Part shown: positions 15,375 through 24,478 of the stretch, piece by piece
How the letters are laid out: each line of letters begins with the position of its first letter
Numbering within the stretch: the stretch's first letter is position 1
NCBI RefSeq assembly: GCF_014648995.1
Contig: NZ_BMSE01000018.1
Location: forward strand, 124,001-188,000
DNA length: 64,000 nt
Direction of reading: 5' to 3'
Origin: Streptomyces massasporeus
GTDB lineage: Bacteria; Actinomycetota; Actinomycetes; Streptomycetales; Streptomycetaceae
The notes under the pieces: model-generated
Told to the model about the DNA's origin: nothing
What the model saw: only the letters and a program-made list of their open reading frames with translations
The model's database searches: none
Program-made: the position numbers and the translations under genes

Positions 15375-16301
15375 ATGGGGACGGTCGGGACCAGGGCGGA
15401 TGACATAACGGGCGAACAACGCCAACTGATCAACGTGGCATACCGGTTGCTCGGTTCGGTGACCGAGGCCGAGGACGCCGTGCAGGACGCCTACGCACGC
15501 TGGTACGCACTGCCACGAAGCCGGCAGGAGGAGATCCTGTCGCCCGGGGCCTGGCTGACAACGGTGACCAGCCGCATCTGCCTGGACCTGCTCCGCTCGG
15601 CCCGAGCCCGCCGCGAACGCTATGTCGGTGCGTGGCTGCCCGAGCCGCTGCCCGACCGCACCGAGTGGGACCACACGGGCGGCCCCGGCACCGCCGGTCC
15701 TGCGGACCCCGCCGACCAGATCGTCCTGGACGAGTCGGTGTCCGTGGCCTTCCTCGTCGTCCTGGAGTCGATGACGCCCGCCGAGCGGGTGGCGTTCGTC
15801 CTGCACGACGTCTTCCGTTACCCGTTCGCCGAGATCGCGGACGTTCTCGGCCGAACCCCCGCCGCCTGCAAGCAACTTGCGGCCTCGGCCCGGCGGCGGA
15901 TATCCGGTGCGCACCCCCGGGCGACGGCGACCGGCCAGGCCGACGTGGTGCGGCACGTCAAGGAGGCGTGGGAGAGCAAGGACATCGCTGCCCTCGTCCG
16001 CCTCCTCGACCCGGCCGCCGTGATGACCGCCGACGGCGGCGGCAACGTCGGTGCCGTCCTGCGCCCGGTCGAGGGCGGCGCGCGCATCGCCCAGTACATG
16101 GTCGCCATTGCCGACAAGGCCCCGGGGCTCGAGCTCCTGGAGCGGTCGGTCAACGGTGTGCCGGGCCTGGTGGCCCAGCGTGCCGGCGTCGTCATGACCG
16201 TGGCCGCGTTCGAGGTCACCGACGGTCGCGTCACGCGCATCTGGGTGGTCCGCAACCCGGAGAAACTTCGGCCCTGGGCTCGGGAGTCCGGAAACCTGTG
16301 A
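15375..16301 (+). CDS. sigJ: ECF41-type RNA polymerase sigma factor (SigJ-like)
   Basis: 308 residues. Region 2 is at about 15-80 (RQLINVAYRLLGSVTEAEDA, VQDAYARWY), region 4 at about 125-185 (LESMTPAERVAFVLHDVFRY, PFAEIADVLGRTPAACKQLA), and a SnoaL-like domain fills about 195-305. The C-terminal RNPEKL is the NPDKL-type signature of ECF41 sigmas, where the SnoaL domain replaces a separate anti-sigma factor and tunes activity. The signal is unknown. It is divergent from the small membrane protein gene. No clear Shine-Dalgarno sequence was seen before ATG 15375. Confidence 0.88.
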   Translation: MGTVGTRADDITGEQRQLINVAYRLLGSVTEAEDAVQDAYARWYALPRSRQEEILSPGAWLTTVTSRICLDLLRSARARRERYVGAWLPEPLPDRTEWDHTGGPGTAGPADPADQIVLDESVSVAFLVVLESMTPAERVAFVLHDVFRYPFAEIADVLGRTPAACKQLAASARRRISGAHPRATATGQADVVRHVKEAWESKDIAALVRLLDPAAVMTADGGGNVGAVLRPVEGGARIAQYMVAIADKAPGLELLERSVNGVPGLVAQRAGVVMTVAAFEVTDGRVTRIWVVRNPEKLRPWARESGNL

Positions 16302-16423
16302 CAGACCTGCGCACGGAAGAGGCGAGATAGGGTCATGTGCATGAAAAACGCACGCTCGACGGGACCTACGGGCTTCAGGTAGCCCGCCAGGAGATCCCTG
16401 GCGGTTGCTGCGAACGGAGCCCC

Positions 16424-16813
16424 GTGACCCGCACCGCCCACCACATCCGCCCTCCGCACAGCCGGAGTGCGTACGACAATTCATCTGGCACGCCCTGGCG
16501 TTCCGTCGTCCTCCACGACCTCAGGTACAGCGCACGCAGCCTCACCGACGCGACACGGGAGTCCAGAAGGCCCCGGCCTCACAGGGTCCGCCGCGCCGTG
16601 GACGTCTACTCGTTCGCCCGATACCGGCGGGACGCTTCCGTGGCCGAGTGGTCCGCGGTCGGGGAACGCCGCGCACGGCAACGGCTGCGCACCCAAGTGG
16701 GGACTCTTCTCAGGCTGGTGAACACCACCGCCGACGAACTCGCCCTCGACGTCGCGGACACGGTGGACATACCGCCGGCGCGCCATCGGCGCGGCTCGCT
16801 CTGGCTCGCGTAG
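16424..16813 (+). CDS. Conserved hypothetical streptomycete protein
   Basis: 129 residues from GTG 16424, which has ACGGAG five bases upstream; starts further upstream lack such a site. The protein is Arg-rich and basic, with no membrane helix or known domain. Segments such as SVVLHDLRYSARSLTDATRE and RQRLRTQVGTLLRLVNTTAD look like a small helical protein, and the ending IPPARHRRGSLWLA is one I associate with a family restricted to streptomycetes. It converges on the xylanase gene, with a bidirectional hairpin between them. Function unknown. Confidence 0.6.
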   Translation: MTRTAHHIRPPHSRSAYDNSSGTPWRSVVLHDLRYSARSLTDATRESRRPRPHRVRRAVDVYSFARYRRDASVAEWSAVGERRARQRLRTQVGTLLRLVNTTADELALDVADTVDIPPARHRRGSLWLA

Positions 16814-16832
16814 CGAGCGCCCGGGGGCGGTC

Positions 16833-16853
16833 CCGCCGGGCTCGGCCCGGCGG
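16833..16853. terminator. Bidirectional terminator between convergent genes
   Basis: CCGCCGGGC (16833-16841) and GCCCGGCGG (16845-16853) form a nine-bp stem over a three-base loop, between stops at 16813 (+) and 16875 (-). Confidence 0.6.
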
Positions 16854-16874
16854 AACCGGTTGGTGCACGGGGAG

Positions 16875-18989
16875 TCAGCAGGTGGAGTTGGTCTGGGTGA
16901 GCAGGCCGAGCCGCCACGGCAGGCTGTTGTAGTCGCCGCTCGCGTTCGGGTTCAAGCCCTGGTACAGGTACTGCATCCGGCACGAGTTGATCGTCAGCGT
17001 CTGGTCGTTGCCCGCGCGGATCAACTCGCCGTGACTGATGTCCCTGGTCCAGGCGCCCGCGGGGAACGTGACGTTGTTCGCCCGGGCGAAGGGATTGCCC
17101 TCGGACGCGGCGAGCGGTGTCCACGACCCGGCGAGACTGCCCGCGGTCCAGGACCGGAAGTACCGCCGCCCGTCCGACCCGATCGCCTCCACGAGCAACA
17201 GGTACTGGTTACCGCCTTGCACCTTGTAGACGTTGCTCGCTTCGAACAGGGCGTTCTTGTTGGAGTCCTGAAGGGCGATGACCGTGTCGGTGAAGCCGTT
17301 CGGGAACTGGCCGACGCTCGTCCGGGAACGGTAGAGGTGCCCGTTGTCGTCGGAGGAGAACAGATGGCAGTTCGCGCTGTCGCAGATCACCCACATGTCG
17401 ACCCAGTAGCCGTTGCCGATGTTCTGCCGGATGATGTCCGGCATCGACGCGTAGAAGGTGCGCGGCGCGCTCCACCCGTTGGGGTTGCTGATGTCCGGGT
17501 TGGTGGAGTACGAGGCGTTGCCGGTCTGGTAAACGAGGTACCACAGGCGTTGCGGCGCGTAGTAGAAGACCTGCGGTGCGGCCCGGTAGCCGGCGCCGAT
17601 GGCGGTACGGTCCAGGTAGTGGTGCGTGGCCGAACCCGCCTGCGACCAGTCGGAGAAGTTCAGGTAGACCAGGTTGTATCCGGCCGAGCGCGCAGTGCTC
17701 GCGAACACGTGGTACTTGCCGTTGTGGTGGACGACGGTCGGGTCCTTGATCCCCGCGGTGTTGTGGGTCGCGTCCGGCTTCGGGGCGATCAGGGAACCAC
17801 TGGAGCTCCAGCGGAAGGACGAGGGGAGAGCCGCGGCGGACTTGGGGGAGGGCGGCTGCGACCGTGCGCCCGCGCCGCTCGCCGTGGTGCGCGCGGTCGC
17901 CGCCTGCCGTGCCGGTTCCGCGGCCGCCCGCTTCACCGCCGAGCCGCCCAGCGACGACAGGGTGGCCTGATAGGCGGCCTTCTTGTTGCCGTTGTCGTCG
18001 AAGAGCAGAGGGTTCTGTCCGACGCGCCAGGAATCGCTGTCCCGGATGCCCCACACAGTGATACCGGTGCAGCGCGCGACGTTCATGCACGCCCGCACGC
18101 TGTTCCCGTACGCCGTTGCCGGTGCCTGGGCGATGTCCAGCTCGGTGATCTGCACATCGACGCCGAGGGCGGCGAAGTTGGCCAGTGTCGTCTGGAAGCT
18201 CCCCGGAGGGCCTCCGGTGCCGAAGTGGGCCTGGAAGCCGACGCAGTCGATGGGGACTCCGCGCGCCTTGAAGTCGCGCACCAGACGGTAGACGCCCTGG
18301 GTCTTGGCGTCGCTCCAGTTCTCGATGTTGTAGTCGTTGTAGCAGAGCTTGGCCGACGGATCCGCCGAGCGCGCGGCGCGGAACGCCTCCTCGATGAAGC
18401 CGGTGCCCAGGACGTTGCGGAACACCGAGCTGCGCAGCTGGCCACTGCCGCCGTCCGCGAACGCCTCGTTGACCACGTCCCAGGAGTGGATCTTTCCCCG
18501 GTAGCGGGACATGAGCGTCGTGATGTGGTTGTTCATCACGCTGCGCAGGGTGCCGACGTCGCCGATGCCGCCGACCCAGCCGGGCAGTTGGGAGTGCCAC
18601 ACCAGGGTGTGACCGCGTACGCGCTGGCCGCGTCCGAGGGCCCGGTTGACGATCTGGTCGGCGGGGCCGAACGTGAAGGAGCCGCGGGAGCGCTCCGTGG
18701 CGTCCCACTTCATCTCGTTCTCGGGTGTGACCGAGTTGAACTCGCGGTCGAGGATCCCGGTGTACACACCGTTGCTCAGCTTTCCGGCCGCCACCGCCGT
18801 ACCGAAGTAGCGGCCGGACTGGGCCGCTTGGGCTCCGAGGGTGCTCGCCTTCGGGGCGGTCGGCGCGCTGGGGGGTGCGGCGGAGGCGGTTTCGGTGAGG
18901 GCGGTCGTCCCGCCGGCCAGCAGGGTCGCGGCCACCAGCAGACCTGAGAGCGGTGTTCGGCGGCCGGTACTCCTGAGTTGGGGATTCAT
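16875..18989 (-). CDS. Secreted bifunctional GH10 endo-xylanase / GH62 arabinofuranosidase
   Basis: 704 residues from ATG 18989 (GAGGAGAC upstream). A Sec signal peptide occupies about 1-38, ending near ASAAP. The GH10 xylanase barrel spans about 45-345: the acid/base is Glu175 in WDVVNEAF and the nucleophile Glu283 in VQITELDIA. A Ala/Ser/Pro linker (about 350-395) leads to a GH62 alpha-L-arabinofuranosidase domain, about 400-704, with TAGIKDPTVVHHNGKYHVFA and PDIIRQNIGNGYWVDMWVIC. The protein would cut the xylan backbone and strip arabinose side chains outside the cell. Most streptomycete GH10 and GH62 enzymes are separate and often carry a cellulose- or xylan-binding module; here neither is present. 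CGAA-type boxes upstream may be sugar-repressor sites. Confidence 0.92.
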   Translation of the reverse strand: MNPQLRSTGRRTPLSGLLVAATLLAGGTTALTETASAAPPSAPTAPKASTLGAQAAQSGRYFGTAVAAGKLSNGVYTGILDREFNSVTPENEMKWDATERSRGSFTFGPADQIVNRALGRGQRVRGHTLVWHSQLPGWVGGIGDVGTLRSVMNNHITTLMSRYRGKIHSWDVVNEAFADGGSGQLRSSVFRNVLGTGFIEEAFRAARSADPSAKLCYNDYNIENWSDAKTQGVYRLVRDFKARGVPIDCVGFQAHFGTGGPPGSFQTTLANFAALGVDVQITELDIAQAPATAYGNSVRACMNVARCTGITVWGIRDSDSWRVGQNPLLFDDNGNKKAAYQATLSSLGGSAVKRAAAEPARQAATARTTASGAGARSQPPSPKSAAALPSSFRWSSSGSLIAPKPDATHNTAGIKDPTVVHHNGKYHVFASTARSAGYNLVYLNFSDWSQAGSATHHYLDRTAIGAGYRAAPQVFYYAPQRLWYLVYQTGNASYSTNPDISNPNGWSAPRTFYASMPDIIRQNIGNGYWVDMWVICDSANCHLFSSDDNGHLYRSRTSVGQFPNGFTDTVIALQDSNKNALFEASNVYKVQGGNQYLLLVEAIGSDGRRYFRSWTAGSLAGSWTPLAASEGNPFARANNVTFPAGAWTRDISHGELIRAGNDQTLTINSCRMQYLYQGLNPNASGDYNSLPWRLGLLTQTNSTC

Positions 18990-19097
18990 GCGTCTCCTCG
19001 TCGGGGCGACATGACCTGCGCATGTCATGCATGCGGGTCTTCGTCGTGGTGGGGGAGGTTCCGGGAGAGAGTGAGCGCGAGAGGTCCTCGTTCTGTA

Positions 19098-19199
19098 TGT
19101 CGAACGTTAGCTGTCCTGTCGAACATTGCGGATGATAGAAGTCCCTGACGGGGCGTCAATGCTTTCCGCAGCATTCGGTGTTGGACTCGAAATGTTTCG
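19098..19199. promoter_or_regulatory. Candidate xylan-regulon operators upstream of the xylanase gene
   Basis: TGTCGAACGTT (19098-19108) and TGTCGAACATT (19117-19127) form a direct repeat with a 19-bp period. A palindrome CGAAATGTTTCG lies at 19188-19199. These resemble the CGAA-N-TTCG elements described for BxlR-type LacI repressors of xylan use in streptomycetes; the palindrome here has a two-base wider centre. The palindrome is 200 bp upstream of the xylanase start, just past the end of the aldehyde dehydrogenase gene. Confidence 0.4.
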
Positions 19200-19213
19200 C
19201 CGAGGCCGAGCGG

Positions 19214-20677
19214 CTACAACCGCCCTGGCGCCGTCATCCAGCGCCACTGAGTGAACTGCTCCAGGCTGGCGGTGCCGCCGATGCGGGAGGCGTTGCCCGA
19301 GACGCCCATGCCGCCGAAGGGCGCGTTCGCGGCGTCCTTCGCGGACACGTCGTTGATATGGATCATGCCCGTGCGCAACCGCTGCGCCAGCGCGGTCGCC
19401 CGGGGCGCGGACCGCGAGTGAACGGCGGCGGTCAGGCCGTACGCCGTGTCATTGGCGATCTCCACGGCCTCGTCCTCGCCGCGGAACGGGACGACGGGAG
19501 CGACAGGTCCGAATATCTCCTCGTGGAAGGCCGGCATGGACCGGTCGACACGGTCCAGCACGGTGGGCGGGTAGAAGAGCCCCTCGCGGCTGCCGCCGGT
19601 CAGCGCGCGTGCTCCGGCGGCCACGCTCTCGTCCACGATCCGTTCGATCCGGGCCGCCTGCCGCTCGCTGATCACCGGACCGAGTGCCATGCCCTCGACG
19701 CGGGGATCGCCGACCGGCAGCGCCTGCGCCTGCCGGACGAGCGCCTCGGTGTACGCCTCGACGACATCCGCGTGGACCACATGGCGTCCCGCGGCGACGC
19801 AGGCCTGGCCCTGGTAGCCGAACGAACTCATGGCGCCCGCCGCGGCGGCCGCCTCCACATCCGCGTCCTCCAGCACGACGATCGAGTTCTTGCCGCCGAG
19901 CTCCAGCGCCACGCGTTTGAGCCCTTCGCCGGCGATCCGGGCCACCTCACGCCCCACCGCGGTGGAGCCGGTGAACGAGACCATCGCGACATGCCGGTCG
20001 GCGGCGACCGCCCGCCCGGTCGCCGCGTCACCGGGAAGGACGTGCAGCACGCCCTCGGGCAGCCCGGCCTCCCGGAACAGCTGAGCGACCAGGACACCGC
20101 CGGACACCGGAGTCAGGGGGTCGGGCTTGAGCAGCACCGCGTTGCCGAGGGCCAGAGCGGGCGCCAGTGCCCGCATCGCGAACAGCAGCGGCGCGTTCCA
20201 CGGGGTGATCACCCCGACGACACCCAGCGGTACCCGCCACGCCAGACTCGTTCCGCCGGGCGCCGGGGGTGCGAGGACCTCGCCCAGGGGCTGCGACGCG
20301 AGCCCGATCGCGTGCTGGAGCTGGTCGAGGCCGGCCGCGATCTCGTAGTCACCCTTGGCCGGGACGCCCCCCGACTCCCGGACGAGCCATTCGCGGACCA
20401 CCTCGCTGTGTTCGCGCAGGGCGTGACCGGCATGCGTCAGGACGTCGACCCGTTCGAACGCGGGGGTGGCCGCCCATTCCGGCGCGGCCCGGGCGGCGCC
20501 GGCGCCCGCCCGTTCGACATCGGCGGGAGAGGCCACGCCCACCCGCGCCAGAGGCTCACCCGTGGCCGGTTCGATCACCGGGCTGGTGCCGCCCTCGGCG
20601 GTCCGCCAGCCCTCGCTGTAGATCTTCCCCGTCCACTCGGTCGCGTCCGGCCAGGTCCGTTCGCCGTCGACAGGCAT
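19214..20677 (-). CDS. Aldehyde dehydrogenase family protein (aromatic aldehyde type)
   Basis: 487 residues. ATG 20677 is preferred to the in-frame GTG at 20683 because GGAGG lies eight bases before it. Motifs: GVITPWNAPLLFAMRALAPA, VSFTGSTAVG (NAD fold), LELGGKNSIV with the general base glutamate, and GQACVAAGRHVV with the catalytic cysteine. Overall layout (short linker, DAANAPFGGMGVSGNASRIG at the end) resembles vanillin/benzaldehyde dehydrogenases that oxidise aromatic aldehydes with NAD(P). Location next to a xylanase would suit ferulate-derived aldehydes from arabinoxylan, but this is only contextual. Confidence 0.85.
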   Translation of the reverse strand: MPVDGERTWPDATEWTGKIYSEGWRTAEGGTSPVIEPATGEPLARVGVASPADVERAGAGAARAAPEWAATPAFERVDVLTHAGHALREHSEVVREWLVRESGGVPAKGDYEIAAGLDQLQHAIGLASQPLGEVLAPPAPGGTSLAWRVPLGVVGVITPWNAPLLFAMRALAPALALGNAVLLKPDPLTPVSGGVLVAQLFREAGLPEGVLHVLPGDAATGRAVAADRHVAMVSFTGSTAVGREVARIAGEGLKRVALELGGKNSIVVLEDADVEAAAAAGAMSSFGYQGQACVAAGRHVVHADVVEAYTEALVRQAQALPVGDPRVEGMALGPVISERQAARIERIVDESVAAGARALTGGSREGLFYPPTVLDRVDRSMPAFHEEIFGPVAPVVPFRGEDEAVEIANDTAYGLTAAVHSRSAPRATALAQRLRTGMIHINDVSAKDAANAPFGGMGVSGNASRIGGTASLEQFTQWRWMTAPGRL

Positions 20678-20828
20678 GGTCACGACCTCCGCCCTGGCCG
20701 TCGGATGCTCCCACGCGGCCCATCAGCGTCCCTGGCCATTCAACCCGGGATGGGGCTATCTGTCATTCTTGGGACATATCGTATCGAAGCAGTGAGAATG
20801 CCTAGCGGGTGAGGCGGGTTGAGGCTCC

Positions 20829-23255
20829 ATGGCGAGATCTGCGTCCGTCCCGGGCGAGGGCGGTGGGCCACCGCCCGAGGACCTCGTCGACGAGGCCGCC
20901 ACCGCGACCACCGCGAAGGCCGTCGTCGACGGGCATGGCATCGTCACGGGATGGAGTGAGGGGGCACGCCGACTGCTCGGCCACCGGGCCTCGGAGGTGA
21001 TCGGCCGGCCCGCTTCGGAACTGCTCGCCGACGGGCCCCCGCAGGAGGAGGCCCTGAGTTCCCTGCTCACGCTCCCCAGGTGGAGCGGACGGGCGACGCT
21101 GCTGCACCGCGAGGGGCACGCCATCACCGTGAACCTCCTGGCTCACCTCCGGCAGGACGGAGACGGTCACGGAGAGTGGCTCCTGCTCACGGCGGTCGGC
21201 CGCCCCGGGGTGAGCCCCGACGACGACGCGTTCCTCCGGCGGAGCTTCACCCAGTCCACCTGTACGACGGCGCTGTACGACACCGGCTTGCGGCTGGTCA
21301 GGGCCAACGCGGACATGGAACGGGTGATCGGCCTGCCCGAGGACGCGATGTGCGGACTGCGGGTCTCGGAGATCGTGCACCACCCGCAGGCCGACCGCAC
21401 CGAAGAGGCCATGCGCCGTGCCCTGGACACCGGTGAGCGGCAGGATCTCCAGGTCTCGCTGCAGCTCGCGGGCCATGCACGCCCCAGCGTGTGGAACGTG
21501 TCCCTCGCCCCGGTACGGGCCGGTGACGGCCGGACGCAAGGGGTGCTGCTCTCGGCGCACGACATGACCGAGCAGCACGTGGCCCGGCAGCGGCTGGCCC
21601 TGTTGAACGAGGCCAGCCTGCGCATCGGCAGCACACTCGACCTGGACCGCACCGCGCAGGAGCTCGCCGACGTGGCCGTACCGTGGCTCGCCGACTTCGT
21701 CACCGTCGACCTGCTGCCCTCCATCGACGACGGCGACGACCCGCCCGCGGGCTCCCCGCACGGTCCCGTGCGGCTGCGCCGTGTCGCCCACCAGTCGGTT
21801 CTCGAAGGCTGTCCCGAGGCCGTCGTCCCGAACGGGACCGTGGCCGTCTACCCGGACAAGTCGGCAGCGGCCGAGTGCCTGGCCGCCGGCCGGCCGCTGA
21901 TCCAGCGGATCACCGAAGAGGCCATGGCGGACGTGTTGCGCCAGACCCCCGAGCGAGGGCAACGGATGCGGCGGTTCGGGTTCCACTCGATCCTGGCCGT
22001 GCCCATGCGAGCGCGCGGCCTCACCCTCGGAGTGGCCACCTTCTCCCGCCACCGGAACCCGGAACCCTTCGAGCAGGACGACCTGCTGCTCGGCCAGGAG
22101 ATCACCGACAGAGCCGGCCTCTGCATCGACAACGCCCGCAGGTTCACCCGGGAGCGCGCCACCTCACTCACCCTGCAGAGCAGCCTCCTGCCGCAACGCC
22201 TGCCCGAACAGTCGGCCCTCGACGTGGCCTCCCGCTACCTGCCCGCCACCACTCAGGCCGGGGTGGGCGGCGACTGGTTCGACGTCATCCCGCTGTCCGG
22301 GGCCCGCGTCGCGCTGGTCGTCGGCGATGTCGTCGGCCACGGCATCCAGGCCTCGGCAACCATGGGGCGGCTGCGGACCGCCGTGCGGACCCTCGCCGAC
22401 GTCGACCTCCCTCCCGACGAGCTGCTCACCCACCTGGACGACCTCGTCAGCCACCTGGCCGCAGGCGCCGACAGCACCGGCGACATCGGCGCCACCTGCC
22501 TGTACGCCGTCTACGACCCGGTCTCCCGACGCTGCTCCCTGGCACGAGCCGGGCATCCCGTCCCGGCGCTGCTGACACCGGACGGAGAGGCGGAGTTCCT
22601 CGACGTACCCTCGGGACTTCCCCTGGGGCTCGGCGGTCTGCCCTTCGAGGCCCTCGAATGCGAGCTGCCCGTGGGCAGCGTCCTCGCGCTGTACACCGAC
22701 GGTCTCCTCGAGGCCGGGTCCCGTGACATCGACGACGGCATGGACAGGTTCCTCCGGATCCTGCGGACCTCCGACGCCTCACTCGAGGGCACCTGCGACA
22801 CGGTCCTGCGAGCCATGCTTCCGGAACGGCCGGCCGACGACGTGGCCCTGCTCGTGGCCCGCACCCGCGCCCTCGACACCTTCCACGTGGCGTCCTGGGA
22901 CGTACCGGCCGACACCGCCGCCGTCGCCGTGGCACGCAAGAACGCGTGCCGGCAACTGGCCGAGTGGGGCCTCGACGACTGCGTGTTCGTCACCGAGCTG
23001 GTGGTCAGCGAGCTGGTCACCAACGCCATCCGGCACGCCGAGCCCCCCATCGAGCTGAGGCTGATCTACGACCGGACGCTCATCTGCGAGGTGTCGGACG
23101 GCAGTACCACCGCCCCGCACATGCGACGGGCCCGCACCTACGACGAGGGCGGACGGGGGCTGCTCCTGGTGGCCCAGATGTGCCAGGGCTGGGGCGCCAG
23201 GCACATGACGAACGGCAAGGTCATCTGGGCGGAACAGACGATCCCCGGTCTCTGA
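20829..23255 (+). CDS. PAS-PAS-GAF-SpoIIE phosphatase-HATPase signalling protein
   Basis: 808 residues, no membrane helix. PAS domains at about 28-100 and 130-250, GAF at about 260-435, PP2C/SpoIIE phosphatase at about 450-670 (AGVGGDWFDVIPLSGARVAL, GDVVGHG, LYTDGLLE with metal-binding aspartates) and an RsbW-like ATPase at about 685-805 (TELVVSELVTNAIRHAEPP, YDEGGRGLLLVAQM). This joins the phosphatase and the anti-sigma-type kinase of the partner-switching mechanism in one chain and would act on anti-anti-sigma (STAS) proteins in response to a cytoplasmic signal. It is a paralogue of the protein encoded at 30081-32840. No STAS gene is in the window. Confidence 0.9.
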   Translation: MARSASVPGEGGGPPPEDLVDEAATATTAKAVVDGHGIVTGWSEGARRLLGHRASEVIGRPASELLADGPPQEEALSSLLTLPRWSGRATLLHREGHAITVNLLAHLRQDGDGHGEWLLLTAVGRPGVSPDDDAFLRRSFTQSTCTTALYDTGLRLVRANADMERVIGLPEDAMCGLRVSEIVHHPQADRTEEAMRRALDTGERQDLQVSLQLAGHARPSVWNVSLAPVRAGDGRTQGVLLSAHDMTEQHVARQRLALLNEASLRIGSTLDLDRTAQELADVAVPWLADFVTVDLLPSIDDGDDPPAGSPHGPVRLRRVAHQSVLEGCPEAVVPNGTVAVYPDKSAAAECLAAGRPLIQRITEEAMADVLRQTPERGQRMRRFGFHSILAVPMRARGLTLGVATFSRHRNPEPFEQDDLLLGQEITDRAGLCIDNARRFTRERATSLTLQSSLLPQRLPEQSALDVASRYLPATTQAGVGGDWFDVIPLSGARVALVVGDVVGHGIQASATMGRLRTAVRTLADVDLPPDELLTHLDDLVSHLAAGADSTGDIGATCLYAVYDPVSRRCSLARAGHPVPALLTPDGEAEFLDVPSGLPLGLGGLPFEALECELPVGSVLALYTDGLLEAGSRDIDDGMDRFLRILRTSDASLEGTCDTVLRAMLPERPADDVALLVARTRALDTFHVASWDVPADTAAVAVARKNACRQLAEWGLDDCVFVTELVVSELVTNAIRHAEPPIELRLIYDRTLICEVSDGSTTAPHMRRARTYDEGGRGLLLVAQMCQGWGARHMTNGKVIWAEQTIPGL

Positions 23256-23265
23256 GCGACTGCGG

Positions 23266-23291
23266 GTCCCGGCAGCTTCAGCCTCCGGGAC
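23266..23291 (+). terminator. Weak hairpin after the PP2C gene
   Basis: GTCCCGG (23266-23272) pairs with CCGGGAC (23285-23291); no U-run follows. Confidence 0.35.
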
Positions 23292-23340
23292 GGTCCGTCT
23301 CGGCGATGATCCGCCGGAGTTCGAACTCCTTGGCCGCAGG

Positions 23341-23781
23341 TCAGCCGAGCTGTTCGGCGAGTCCTACGACGATCCCCTCGGGCCCGCGGACGTAGCAGAG
23401 CCGATAGATGTTCTCGAACTGCACGATCTCGCCGACCAGTTCGGCACCCTGGGCTCGCAGGCGGGCGACGACGTCCTCGATGTCGTCGACGGCGAACATG
23501 ACGCGGCGGAGACCGAGGGTGTTCGCCGGAGCGTCCTTCGGCTCGGGTGCGATGGCCGCCGGCCTGTGGAACTTCGCCAGCTCCACCCGCCCGGGGCCGT
23601 CCGGGACCCGCAGCATGGCGACGTCCTGCCGGACGTCCTCGAGTCCGATGACACGCTCCGCCCCACGCCATTCGAGTGGGCCCTTGCCCTCGAGCTCCAA
23701 ACCGAGTTCGACGAAGAACGCGATGACGGCCTCCAGGTCGTCGACGACGATGAGAACGTTGTCCATCCGCTGGACCGCCAT
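23341..23781 (-). CDS. VOC superfamily (glyoxalase/bleomycin-resistance-like) protein
   Basis: 146 residues built of two beta-alpha-beta-beta-beta units: MDNVLIVVDDLEAVIAFFVE in the first and LRRVMFAVDDIEDVVARLRA in the second. Members bind a divalent metal or a hydrophobic ligand; they include dioxygenases, glyoxalases and drug-binding proteins. The substrate cannot be inferred. It is a single gene converging on the PP2C gene, and its start at 23781 leaves a 262-bp divergent region before the roadblock operon. Confidence 0.8.
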   Translation of the reverse strand: MAVQRMDNVLIVVDDLEAVIAFFVELGLELEGKGPLEWRGAERVIGLEDVRQDVAMLRVPDGPGRVELAKFHRPAAIAPEPKDAPANTLGLRRVMFAVDDIEDVVARLRAQGAELVGEIVQFENIYRLCYVRGPEGIVVGLAEQLG

Positions 23782-23966
23782 GCCGGGCCTCCATCGTGGG
23801 GGACCGCCACGGTAGCCGCTCCGCGTCCCGAAGCCCCGGGAAGCGGCTGGTCAAGGCGGGCGGTCAACGTCACCGGGGTGTGCGCGATCCATCCTGCCCG
23901 GTTCGGTCCGGCCCCGCTCACCCCTCGATCGCTTCCCTGCACATTCCTTTGGAAAATGCCAAAGCG

Positions 23967-23996
23967 TTCACCTGCGCCGAGCACCCACCGTAGTGT
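23967..23996 (+). promoter_or_regulatory. Promoter candidate of the roadblock operon
   Basis: TTCACC (23967-23972) and TAGTGT (23991-23996) are spaced by 18 bp, a HrdB-type arrangement, and lie 48 bp before the GTG at 24044. Confidence 0.4.
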
Positions 23997-24043
23997 CGTG
24001 CTCACGTTCGCGGGAACGGCCGTGCAGGGGGAGGGGGTTCGGC

Positions 24044-24478
24044 GTGCCCGGAATCGACGAGAGTCTGCTGGAGGCCATGCGGCTGCCAGGTGCTCGAGGG
24101 GCGTCGGTGGTCGACTGGATCAGTGGTCTTGCGCTGGGCGCGGTGGGTGACGCACCCGGTGGTGACGCGGAGGCGACGGCGGCGGAAACCGCCGAACTCG
24201 CCCGGCTCGCCACCGAGAGTGGCGTCCTCGCCCTTACCGGCGGCGACGACGCCACGGGGGAGACCGCCGGCGACGGCCCCGGCGGGCCGTCCGGCAAGGA
24301 ACCCCCGGTACAGGATCTGATCATCACGAACGCCGACTCGTACCACCTGCTCAGGTTCGTCACCACGACCTTCGACAGCACCGTGTTCGTGCACTTATGG
24401 CTCGACCGCAGCGAAGGCAACCTCGCCCTGGCCCGCATACGGCTGGCCGAGATGGCGGACCGGCTGGTGCTCGGATGA
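24044..24478 (+). CDS. Roadblock-like protein 1 (TTA-containing, first gene of operon)
   Basis: 144 residues from GTG 24044, with GGAGGGGG upstream. It is a clear paralogue of the 124-residue protein at 25929: the start (DESLLEAMRLPGARGASVVDWISGLALG) and end (QDLIITNADSYHLLRFVTTT, VFVHLWLDRSEGNLALARIRL) align, with a Gly/Asp-rich insert between (about 55-85). The alpha-beta pattern is that of the roadblock/LC7 fold, which in bacteria binds small GTPases or forms dimers in signalling complexes. Leu118 is encoded by TTA (24395-24397), so translation should need the bldA tRNA. The stop overlaps the next gene's start. Confidence 0.7.
   Translation: MPGIDESLLEAMRLPGARGASVVDWISGLALGAVGDAPGGDAEATAAETAELARLATESGVLALTGGDDATGETAGDGPGGPSGKEPPVQDLIITNADSYHLLRFVTTTFDSTVFVHLWLDRSEGNLALARIRLAEMADRLVLG

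Noticed and set aside
20780..20792. CGTATCGAAGCAG upstream of the aldehyde dehydrogenase gene, similar to the operator candidate at 7155
   Set aside because: It aligns only with a one-base gap and there is no pathway link; treated as chance.
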